37,689 nucleotides of DNA from JAAOYC01 sp036481345. Lineage in GTDB: Archaea; Nanobdellota; Nanobdellia; Woesearchaeales; WJKL01. Positions 31,365 to 37,689 of the stretch are shown in pieces. The position numbers were made by a program, and so were the translations under genes. Position 1 is the stretch's first letter. Each line of letters begins with the position of its first letter. The DNA is taken from NCBI GenBank assembly GCA_036481345.1, contig JAZGHU010000012.1, positions 1 to 37,689 of the forward strand, read 5' to 3'. The notes below the pieces were generated by a model, which had not been told where the DNA came from, ran no database searches, and worked only from the letters and a program-made list of their open reading frames with translations.

Positions 31365-31396
31365 TTTAAAAAAACCAAATTCTAAGGTGTATATAT

Positions 31397-32221
31397 ATGG
31401 GAGAAGAACAACCAAAGCCAGAAGGTGGAGAAGCAAAACCTCCAGAAGGACAACCAGCTCCTGAAGGCGAGGCAAAACCTCCAGAAGCTCCTAAGCCTGA
31501 AGAAGGTGGAGGAGAATCAAATCAAGGGGCTGAAACGGCCAGCGGGGGAGAAAAACAAGCAGAACCTCCAAAAGAAGATCCTTCTATTGAAAATAAAGTC
31601 AAATTAGATATCATTAAAAAAATATTAGATGACAAACCAAAAGAAGCTCCTCAACCAAGAGTAGAAGTAGTGAATGTTGAAGGAGGAGAAGGACAACCTC
31701 AAGGCGAAGCACTAAATCCAGAAGGGCAACCTATGCCTCAAGAAGGAGGACAACCTCCAGAAGGAGGAGATGCAGGGGGAGGACAACCAGCAGGAGAAAA
31801 GCCAAATTATAAAGAGATCGCAAAAAAAGTAGGAATTATTGCTGGAATTGTATTAGCTGTTTTTTTAATCATATTTCTTGGAGCAAAAGCATTAAGAGGA
31901 CCAACAGGAGCCACTATTGAAGAAGTTGAAGTTCAAGAAGAAGATTCAGAAGAACAAGATGTAAAAGAACTTTATAATAAATTAAGTGAAAAAGCAGGGT
32001 TAGTTGAAGAGGAAGAAGAAGAGCAAGAGGAAGAACCTGAAGAAGAGACAGAGGAAGAAGAAGTTGTTGAAGAAAAAGAATCTTCAGAAGGAATATTAAG
32101 TGGAATAAGGGGCATTCTTAATAACTTATTAGGTGGAGATGAAGAGAAAGAGACAGAGGAAGAAGAAACTTCTGAGTCTAAAAGCGGAATATTAGCAGGG
32201 TTAACAAAATTAATAGGATAA
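31397..32221 (+). CDS. Low-complexity Pro/Glu/Gly-rich protein with one membrane helix
   Basis: A 274-residue protein of biased composition. Residues 1-140 repeat Pro, Glu, Gly, Gln and Ala units of the PPEG/PEGG type (EGQPQGEALNPEGQPMPQEG), interrupted by a helical segment VKLDIIKKILDD near 68-79. A strong membrane helix follows (about 145-167: GIIAGIVLAVFLIIFLGAKA). The last 90 residues are extremely Glu-rich and hold two short amphipathic segments, EGILSGIRGILNNLLGG and SGILAGLTKLIG. The start has both a leaderless-spaced TATA box and AAGGTG. It lies between two paralogous anchored proteins. A disordered linker or spacer across the cell envelope is a plausible role; no family was recognised. 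Confidence 0.72.
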   Translation: MGEEQPKPEGGEAKPPEGQPAPEGEAKPPEAPKPEEGGGESNQGAETASGGEKQAEPPKEDPSIENKVKLDIIKKILDDKPKEAPQPRVEVVNVEGGEGQPQGEALNPEGQPMPQEGGQPPEGGDAGGGQPAGEKPNYKEIAKKVGIIAGIVLAVFLIIFLGAKALRGPTGATIEEVEVQEEDSEEQDVKELYNKLSEKAGLVEEEEEEQEEEPEEETEEEEVVEEKESSEGILSGIRGILNNLLGGDEEKETEEEETSESKSGILAGLTKLIG

Positions 32222-32252
32222 TTATTAAAAACTAATATCTAAGTTGATTTAT

Positions 32253-32891
32253 ATGGATAAAAATACTAAGAAGATTTTGGAATTTGTTGTGATAATAATA
32301 ATAGTATTTGCTTTGACTTTTTTAGCTAGGTATTTTTATGATGATGAAGCAACAACACTAGATGAATTGCATAGAAAAAATTTAGAAGGAGAAAAAGTTG
32401 GAACTAATTATGTTTATGATGGATTTTCTTTTGTTTTTGTAGATAATTTATGGTATACGCAGGTTCAAAGAAAAGGCGATACTATCCTGGATATTCCCCT
32501 CCATTTTGGACCAAAAGAGTTAGAAAATATTTCTATTATTGGAGAAAATTGGAAGTTGGAGGACCCTGAAGTTTACCTTACATTTGATCCTGATGAAGGA
32601 AATAATTTCAAATTTACTACGTTAGCAATTCTTGAATTGAGTTTGAATTTGGCAAAAGGTATGGAAATAAAACCAGTTGCTGCATGCACTAAGAATGAAA
32701 CTTCTGCTTGTATAGACAGGCCTATTGTTACATGTGCAAGCAAAGATAAAGCTGTTATTTATCTGAAGCAGACTAATGAGAGTGGAAAAGTAAAGCTTAA
32801 TGGAAATTGTGTTGAATTGAGTGGAGAAGATTGGGAATTGGTCAAGGCAACAGACAGATTCTTGCTTCAGTGGTATGGGGTTATGAAGTAA
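32253..32891 (+). CDS. Membrane-anchored protein, paralogue of 30740 gene
   Basis: A 212-residue protein from ATG 32253 (an upstream in-frame TTG at 32244 is unlikely). N-terminal helix at about 8-28 (ILEFVVIIIIVFALTFLARY), then an outside domain. It shares the FVDNLWY and late Cys-VIYLKQTNESGKVKLNGNCV region with the protein at 30740, but has about 20 extra residues and four Cys in the middle (CTKNETSACIDRPIVTC). NxS/T sites could be glycosylated outside the cell. It follows the low-complexity protein by 31 nt. Function unknown. Confidence 0.72.
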   Translation: MDKNTKKILEFVVIIIIVFALTFLARYFYDDEATTLDELHRKNLEGEKVGTNYVYDGFSFVFVDNLWYTQVQRKGDTILDIPLHFGPKELENISIIGENWKLEDPEVYLTFDPDEGNNFKFTTLAILELSLNLAKGMEIKPVAACTKNETSACIDRPIVTCASKDKAVIYLKQTNESGKVKLNGNCVELSGEDWELVKATDRFLLQWYGVMK

Positions 32892-32897
32892 TGGCTA

Positions 32898-32959
32898 CAA
32901 CTGGTTACGCTCAGTTGACACGCAAAATTAAGTGAGACATTGACTTTGTCAAGTCTCAC
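32898..32959. terminator. Tandem hairpins after the 32253 gene
   Basis: CAACTG and CAGTTG (32898-32903, 32912-32917), then GTGAGAC-A-TTGAC-TTT and GTCAA-GTCTCAC (32932-32959), a 12-bp stem with one bulged A. They begin seven bases after a stop codon, as in the two other tandem pairs. No T tract follows. Confidence 0.5.
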
Positions 32960-32974
32960 GAAGAAGATTCAAAA

Positions 32975-33268
32975 ATGACAATAAGCAAGACTGAATGGGA
33001 AAAGATGGTCCGAAAGGCTGATTTTAAAGCTCGACAACAAGTGATGCATGAAAGAAATGCCCTCAGAAGATTTGTCAATACATTGAAAAGAGCCCTTACT
33101 TTTGAACTTCTCATCGGGTTGATTGCTGCTTTTTCTTTATATGTCTATTTTGGATGGGATGCATTGTTTAAGACCTTATTGAACTGGGTAATAGGTATAA
33201 CTATGGTCAGTACTGTAATTACAATAATGGTTGATAAATATAAGAAGCTGCTACATTTGAATAAATGA
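32975..33268 (+). CDS. Small protein with two membrane helices
   Basis: A 97-residue protein: a charged, helical N-terminus (TEWEKMVRKADFKARQQVMH), then hydrophobic segments at about 41-58 and 64-85 and a basic end. Short tandem hairpins precede it and no clear TATA box is visible, so it may be read from upstream. No family recognised. Charge distribution suggests both ends inside the cell. Confidence 0.62.
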   Translation: MTISKTEWEKMVRKADFKARQQVMHERNALRRFVNTLKRALTFELLIGLIAAFSLYVYFGWDALFKTLLNWVIGITMVSTVITIMVDKYKKLLHLNK

Positions 33269-33312
33269 TCTGTTGCTAAAAATATTTATATCAAAACAAT
33301 TTCTAAAAATAT

Positions 33313-33669
33313 ATGACTTCACTGATTGCCAGCGTAGGAAGTGGAAAAGGAACATGGTCTCATCTACAGCAAGTGATAGAAAAACAAGAATGGGATAATG
33401 TCTATCTTATAACAGATGAATTTGGCAAAGAAAATTTCAAGCCGAACAAGCAGGTTGAATTTATTATGATTAATTCAAACAGTATTCTGGAAAATTTAGT
33501 TGAAGATATAAAACAACAATTACAAAACAAAATTCTGGATACAGAAGTTGCAATAAATTTGATATCAGGAACAGGCAAAGAGCATATGGCAATTCTTTCT
33601 GCAGTTCTAAAATTAGGATTAGGAATCAGACAAATGGCATTAACACCTGATGGAATTAAGGAAATATAA
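33313..33669 (+). CDS. Standalone CARF-like Rossmann-fold protein
   Basis: A 118-residue alpha/beta protein. Strand 1 and loop SLIASVGSGKGTW (3-15), a strand DNVYLITDEF (28-37), then VEFIMINSN (48-56) and VAINLISGTGKEHMAILSAV (79-98), with GTGKEHM at 86-92 resembling the N-x-TGGTKxM loop of CARF domains that bind cyclic oligoadenylates. The two glycine loops face each other in that fold. No effector domain (HEPN, PD-D/ExK, HTH) is attached and no CRISPR genes are seen in the window, so the ligand and role are open. A TATA box AATATTTATATC at 33280-33291 gives leaderless spacing. An unrelated nucleotide-binding Rossmann fold remains possible. Confidence 0.6.
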   Translation: MTSLIASVGSGKGTWSHLQQVIEKQEWDNVYLITDEFGKENFKPNKQVEFIMINSNSILENLVEDIKQQLQNKILDTEVAINLISGTGKEHMAILSAVLKLGLGIRQMALTPDGIKEI

Positions 33670-33681
33670 TTAGGGCAAAAC

Positions 33682-33690
33682 TTTTAAATA
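33682..33690 (+). promoter_or_regulatory. TATA box for the thioredoxin-CcdA gene
   Basis: TTTTAAATA centred 27 nt before the ATG at 33713. Confidence 0.55.
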
Positions 33691-33712
33691 GTCTTGTCTG
33701 TTTTATTTTAAT

Positions 33713-34846
33713 ATGAGGGGGAAATTAATTTTATTTGTTTTATTTGCAGTTTTATTTAGTTCTATGACTTTTGCTGAACCTGTTCCTGAACTATATGGGG
33801 TTCAAGGAGGGATTGTTGATATTGTATATTTTTATGGAAGCACTTGTCCTCATTGTGCTGATCTTGAAATTTTTCTGGAGGAGTTAGAAGAGAAATATGA
33901 ACTTAATATTGTTGGATTTGAAGTTTATGGAAATGAGACTAATCGAGATCTTGCTTCTAAGATGGCAGTAGAATATGATGATAGTTTTAGAGGAGTTCCA
34001 ATGACTTTTATTGGAGACAAATCTTTTGTAGGATTTAGTGATGAAATAGGGGGGAAAATTGAATCTCAGATACAAAATTGTTTAGAGACTTGTTGTGATA
34101 GTCCTTTGGAAACTTTGGGAGAATGTGCTGCTGGAGAATCTACTAAAGAAAAATTAACTTTTACATCTGTTGTTGCATTAGCTGCAGCAGATTCTGTTAA
34201 TCCTTGTGCTTTAGCTATTTTGACAATGGCTTTGATCGCCTTACTTGTTCAAGATCCTAAAAAGAAAAAAAATGTTATCTATGGGGGGTTGGCGTTTACA
34301 GCTGCAGTGTTTTTTACTTACATATTTTATGGATTAGTTATTGTACAATTGTTTAAAACAATAGCTGTTTATTTTGCTGCTGCAAGCAAAGTAGTTAGGA
34401 TTATATTTGCATTGTTAGCAATATTATTAGGATTGATGAATATTAAAGATTATTTCAAATATAAACCTGGAACAATTGGAACTGAGATGCCTATGTTTAT
34501 GAGGCCGATTGCAAAGAATCTGATTAAGAATATTACAAGACCGCGCGGAGCATTTATTATTGGAATTTTAGTTACTGTATTTTTGCTACCATGCACTATT
34601 GGACCTTATATTGTTGTTGGAAATATTTTATCTGGCTTTGATTTAATCAAGTATTTGCCTTGGCTACTTCTTTACAATTTGATATTTGTGCTGCCTATGT
34701 TAGGAATAACTTTCTTTGTTTACTTTGGCTATACAACTGTCGAGAAAGTAAGCGGATGGAAAGAAGGCAATGTTAAGAAGATGCACCTTGTAGCTGGAAT
34801 TGTTTTATTGTTGTTAGGAATAGCTATGCTGTTTGGATGGATCTAG
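33713..34846 (+). CDS. Thioredoxin-domain fused to CcdA/DsbD-like electron carrier
   Basis: A 377-residue membrane protein. Signal peptide or first helix about 4-20, then an outside thioredoxin domain with CPHC at 45-48 and cis-Pro96 in RGVPMTF. About six helices follow (from 150 on) with NPC at 163-165 and LPC at 292-294, the two Cys that carry electrons through CcdA/DsbD membranes. Two more Cys (CLETCC) lie in the linker. Reducing equivalents from the cytoplasm would thus reach the cell surface in one chain, for disulfide exchange. It converges with the rhomboid gene by four bases. Confidence 0.87.
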   Translation: MRGKLILFVLFAVLFSSMTFAEPVPELYGVQGGIVDIVYFYGSTCPHCADLEIFLEELEEKYELNIVGFEVYGNETNRDLASKMAVEYDDSFRGVPMTFIGDKSFVGFSDEIGGKIESQIQNCLETCCDSPLETLGECAAGESTKEKLTFTSVVALAAADSVNPCALAILTMALIALLVQDPKKKKNVIYGGLAFTAAVFFTYIFYGLVIVQLFKTIAVYFAAASKVVRIIFALLAILLGLMNIKDYFKYKPGTIGTEMPMFMRPIAKNLIKNITRPRGAFIIGILVTVFLLPCTIGPYIVVGNILSGFDLIKYLPWLLLYNLIFVLPMLGITFFVYFGYTTVEKVSGWKEGNVKKMHLVAGIVLLLLGIAMLFGWI

Positions 34847-35466
34847 AGTCTTCCTTTTCTAAGATATTCTTCAATATCTCTTTCATTCATGTGTGTTTTA
34901 TTTGAATTAAATTTTACATTAAAAGTTTTCTTTTCTTTTCTTATAATTTTAGCATAAATTAATCCAAATACGGCTCCTGCTAAATGGGCTGCTACTGCAA
35001 TATGCGAGAAAACAAAAAAATCTAAGAATGCAAATAGGACAAGAACCTGCCATAAGGGCATTGCAATTGGCAAAAATAAAGGAGATACTTTAAGTTCTGG
35101 AACTATTATTATAAGCATCCCAAGAATACCATATATTGCTCCGCTTGCTCCTAATGCTCTTGGATAGAAAAAACTAGCTGCAAGTGCTGCAACAATTCCT
35201 GATATAAAATATAAGAAAAGAAATCTTTTTGCCCCTATTCTACTTTCTAATAATGAACCAAACATAAATAAGATATACATATTGAAAAATAAGTGGGCAA
35301 GGCCTCCGTGAAGAAACATTGAAGTAAGAAGAATCCAAGGTCTAACTAGGATATCAGATGAAATCAGCATAAATGATTCTGTGAAGCTAGACCCAAGAAC
35401 AATTTGCAGAATAAATGCTACAATATTAATTGTAATTAATGGAATTACAGCATTTCTAAATTTCAT
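34843..35466 (-). CDS. Rhomboid-family intramembrane serine protease
   Basis: A 207-residue protein with six membrane helices. The catalytic Ser lies in GASGAIYG (GxSG), the catalytic His in AAHLAGAVFGL (HxxG), and HGGLAHLFFNMY provides the usual loop-1/helix-2 HxxxHxxxN motif. The C-terminal tail of about 40 residues is cytoplasmic and basic. A TATA-like GGTTTTAAAAC is 28 nt upstream. Substrates are unknown; the anchored proteins nearby are possible targets. Confidence 0.93.
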   Translation of the reverse strand: MKFRNAVIPLITINIVAFILQIVLGSSFTESFMLISSDILVRPWILLTSMFLHGGLAHLFFNMYILFMFGSLLESRIGAKRFLFLYFISGIVAALAASFFYPRALGASGAIYGILGMLIIIVPELKVSPLFLPIAMPLWQVLVLFAFLDFFVFSHIAVAAHLAGAVFGLIYAKIIRKEKKTFNVKFNSNKTHMNERDIEEYLRKGRL

Positions 35467-35554
35467 AATTCTTAGAAGTTTAAATAGTTTTAAAACCTTT
35501 GCTTTTAAGATTTATTCTGGCTTGCTGCAAGCTATATTTTAGAGTATGTAAATA

Positions 35555-35565
35555 TTTTTATAAAC
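35555..35565 (+). promoter_or_regulatory. TATA box for pyrG
   Basis: TTTTTATAAAC centred about 25 nt before the ATG at 35585. A small hairpin GCTTG-CTG-CAAGC lies at 35522-35534 in the same divergent spacer. Confidence 0.55.
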
Positions 35566-35584
35566 TTCTTCTTCTATTTTTAGA

Positions 35585-37288
35585 ATGAGGGGGGAAGAAA
35601 TTTTAAAGAAAGTAGTGGATAAATCTAGTGGTGAATTCTATACTCCTCTTCCTGAAGGGTATAAGATTGGGAAGATAAAGTATATCATTGTTGCAGGAAG
35701 TGTTATGAGCGGCTCTGGAAAAGGAATATTCTCTTCTTCTCTTGCTAAATTGTTGCAATATGCTGGATTAAAAGTAAGTCCTATTAAAATAGATGGTTAT
35801 CTTAATCAAGATGCTGGGACATTAAATCCATTCAGGCATGGAGAAGTTTTTGTCTTGGATGATGGTATGGAATGTGACATGGATTTAGGAAGTTATGAGA
35901 GATTTTTGGATATGGAATTGAGCAAAGAGAATTACTTGACTGCTGGAATGATTTTTGACAGGATATTGAAAAGAGAGAGAAAAGGGAATTATCTTGGAAG
36001 AGATGTACAGTTTATACCTCATGTTACTGGAGAAATTAAAAAAGTTTTGCGTGAATTGGGGATGAAGCAGAAAGCAGATGTTGTCGTAGTTGAGATTGGA
36101 GGGACAATTGGAGATTTTGAAAATGCTTATGTGATTGAGGCTATGAGGGAATTGATGTATGAAGAAGGCAAAGGAAATGTCTGTTTTATCAATGTAAGTT
36201 ATATTGTAGAGCCTTCTAGTTTAGGAGAACAGAAAAGCAAACCAGCACAGTTAGGATTAGAAAGATTAAGAGGATTAGGGATACAGCCAAATATTATGGT
36301 CTGTAGATCTGAGAATCCTATCAGTCATAGCATAAGAGAGAAATTAAGTGTTTATTCTAATGTTCCTGTTGAGAATGTAGTTGGATTACATAACACTCCA
36401 ACTGTTTATGGTGCACCACTTCTTTTGAAAGATATGAAAGTAGATGAAAAAGTGATGAATCTGCTTGGATTATATAGGATGTTTAGCATGGCAAGGCAGA
36501 AAAGAGAGATGGTCAAGTGGAAGGAATTTGTTGAACAGTATAGGTCAACTGAAAAGAAAGTTGTTATAGGGATTGCTGGAAAATATACTGGGTTGAATGA
36601 TTCTTATGCTTCAATTTTAAAAGCTCTTGAACATGCTGCTACTCATAATAATGCCAAGGTTAAGATAAAATATATTGAGACTACTAAAATAGAAGATGGA
36701 GAGTTGGATGTTTCTGATGCTCTATCTGATGTTGATGGATTGATTGTTCCTGGTGGTTTTGGGAAAAGAGGAACAGAAGGAAAGATAAAATGTGTTGAAT
36801 ATATCAGAGAGAATAATATTCCTTTCTTAGGATTGTGTTTTGGATTTCAGATGGCTGTGATCGAGTTTATCAGGAATAAATGTGGAATGAAGAATGCACA
36901 TTCTACTGAGATTGAACCAAGATGCCTATATCCTGTTATTGATATCCTTCCTGAGCAGAAAAAGATTGAAGGATTAGGGGGCAATATGAGATTAGGAGGG
37001 CAGGATGTTGAAGTTAAAAAAGGGACTAATGCTTATGATCTTTATGGTGGAGATATTAGACTTCGCTTTAGGCATAGATATGAAGTAAATCCAAAATATA
37101 TCAAATTGTTAGAGAAGCATGGATTGGTGTTTTCAGGGAAGGCTCCTAACTATGATATAATGCAGATTCTTGAATTGCCTAATTTGAAATATTTCCTGGC
37201 AACACAAGCTCATCCTGAATTTAATTCTAGGCCTTTGAAGCCTGAACCTTTGTTTGATGGTTTTATCAAGGCAATATTGGTAAATTGA
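35585..37288 (+). CDS. pyrG: CTP synthase
   Basis: A 567-residue enzyme converting UTP to CTP with ammonia from glutamine. The N-terminal synthetase domain has GSVMSGSGKGIFSSSLAKLL (P-loop region), KIDGYLNQDAGTLNPFRHGE and EIGGTIGDFEN. The glutaminase domain has GIAGKYTGLNDSYASILKAL, PGGFGKRGTEGK, the nucleophile Cys in FLGLCFGFQMAV, and the His-Glu pair in AHPEFNSRPL. The nucleophile elbow reads GLCFGFQ in place of the common GICLGMQ, and the P-loop has SGSGKG where SGLGKG is usual; both keep the catalytic residues. About 30 extra N-terminal residues precede the P-loop. It is monocistronic with its own TATA box. Confidence 0.96.
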   Translation: MRGEEILKKVVDKSSGEFYTPLPEGYKIGKIKYIIVAGSVMSGSGKGIFSSSLAKLLQYAGLKVSPIKIDGYLNQDAGTLNPFRHGEVFVLDDGMECDMDLGSYERFLDMELSKENYLTAGMIFDRILKRERKGNYLGRDVQFIPHVTGEIKKVLRELGMKQKADVVVVEIGGTIGDFENAYVIEAMRELMYEEGKGNVCFINVSYIVEPSSLGEQKSKPAQLGLERLRGLGIQPNIMVCRSENPISHSIREKLSVYSNVPVENVVGLHNTPTVYGAPLLLKDMKVDEKVMNLLGLYRMFSMARQKREMVKWKEFVEQYRSTEKKVVIGIAGKYTGLNDSYASILKALEHAATHNNAKVKIKYIETTKIEDGELDVSDALSDVDGLIVPGGFGKRGTEGKIKCVEYIRENNIPFLGLCFGFQMAVIEFIRNKCGMKNAHSTEIEPRCLYPVIDILPEQKKIEGLGGNMRLGGQDVEVKKGTNAYDLYGGDIRLRFRHRYEVNPKYIKLLEKHGLVFSGKAPNYDIMQILELPNLKYFLATQAHPEFNSRPLKPEPLFDGFIKAILVN

Positions 37289-37291
37289 CGA

Positions 37292-37301
37292 AGGTTTATA
37301 A
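37292..37301 (+). promoter_or_regulatory. TATA box for the 3'-edge gene
   Basis: AAGGTTTATAAGC spans this position, about 27 nt before the ATG at 37325. Confidence 0.55.
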
Positions 37302-37324
37302 GCAATATTTATTTCTTATTTTGT

Positions 37325-37689
37325 ATGAAAGAGATAATAATCCCTGCAAAATTTACTCAGGTTAATAAAATCGATTATCCTTTTGTAGAGCAAAAACTTC
37401 CTTATTTATTGGATGAGAATTTTGAAGTAAATGATCTTGAAGACATAAATAAATTTTTGCAAGAAGATGATGAGATAATTGACCAATATCTAAACAGTAA
37501 AGAGTATCCTGGTGGATGTATGGGAATTTCAAAATTAGTTGAATCTCAAATGAAAAAGAAAGGATTACATGCACTAAGAATAGCTGGTCCAGTTTATATG
37601 CAAGTGGGATATGAGGAAAACTTCCCTTTTGAATATGTTCTATCTTTTAGTTTTGGCTTGGGCATAGCTGCTTCTGAAACATATCATGA
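37325..37689 (+). CDS. Unrecognised protein, truncated by window edge
   Basis: Open from ATG 37325 to the window edge: 121 complete codons plus two bases, no stop. The start MKEIIIPAKFTQVNKIDYPF and a segment rich in Asp and Glu (near 35-55) are followed by GGCMGISKLVESQMKKKGLH and a hydrophobic-aromatic stretch (FPFEYVLSFSFGLGIAASET) where the sequence ends. The leaderless TATA spacing supports the start. Whether the aromatic stretch is a membrane segment cannot be told from this fragment. No family recognised. Confidence 0.7.
   Translation, partial: MKEIIIPAKFTQVNKIDYPFVEQKLPYLLDENFEVNDLEDINKFLQEDDEIIDQYLNSKEYPGGCMGISKLVESQMKKKGLHALRIAGPVYMQVGYEENFPFEYVLSFSFGLGIAASETYH

Noticed and set aside
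31425..31607. 60-codon frame inside the low-complexity gene
   Set aside because: A frameshifted reading of the same GAA/CCA-rich repeats; the low-complexity protein has the promoter and a full-length membrane helix.

Overview
The window is a compact, AT-rich archaeal chromosome segment. DNA topoisomerase VI (both subunits), an archaeal Dim2/Pno1-type KH protein, ABCE1, two tRNA genes with introns at position 37/38, and TATA boxes about 26 nt before start codons all point to Archaea. Short genes, many small orphan proteins, COG1361-type surface proteins and a GT3 glycogen synthase beside DUF5752-like proteins suggest a DPANN lineage such as Woesearchaeota or Pacearchaeota. That placement is inference from gene content. 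First genes of operons mostly look leaderless; internal genes often carry GGAGG or GAGGTGA ribosome sites and overlap their upstream neighbour by 1-29 nt.

Layout. 1-498: the 5' end of a leftward gene, then a gene-free stretch with four consecutive hairpins. 499-5833, rightward: a possible metalloprotein, KH protein, top6B, top6A, a tiny Cys protein, tRNA-Arg(TCT) and tRNA-Cys(GCA), a tRNA m1A methyltransferase, and a SemiSWEET. 5835-8223, leftward: sugar-phosphate mutase, sugar-nucleotidyltransferase and a small acidic protein. 8327-13289: an HTH regulator with an S-layer-like domain and EF-hand loop, a GNAT, ABCE1, an orphan Cys protein, a two-CxxC protein and an atypical radical SAM enzyme.

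13417-17852, rightward: four unrecognised or barely recognised proteins, one of them ribbon-helix-helix (RHH), overlap one another and run into GH15, GT2 and PHP genes. 25823-17849, leftward: an eight-gene glycogen operon (RHH-like protein, GT4, GH57, two DUF5752-like proteins, GT3 glycogen synthase, GalT-like enzyme, debranching enzyme). Together with the mutase, nucleotidyltransferase and GH15 it could make, trim and degrade an alpha-glucan.

30593-25958, leftward: an RHH gene heads a MacB-type ABC exporter operon with a surface-anchored COG1361-type protein. 30740-37689, mainly rightward: two paralogous membrane-anchored proteins flanking a Pro/Glu/Gly-rich membrane protein, a small membrane protein, a standalone CARF-like Rossmann protein, a thioredoxin-CcdA fusion, a rhomboid protease (leftward), CTP synthase, and a gene cut by the window edge.

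The best leads for something undescribed are the 13417-15316 operon, the three small RHH-type proteins with nearby repeats, the paired DUF5752-like proteins, the paralogue sandwich at 30740-32891, the standalone CARF-like protein, and repeated tandem hairpins between genes.
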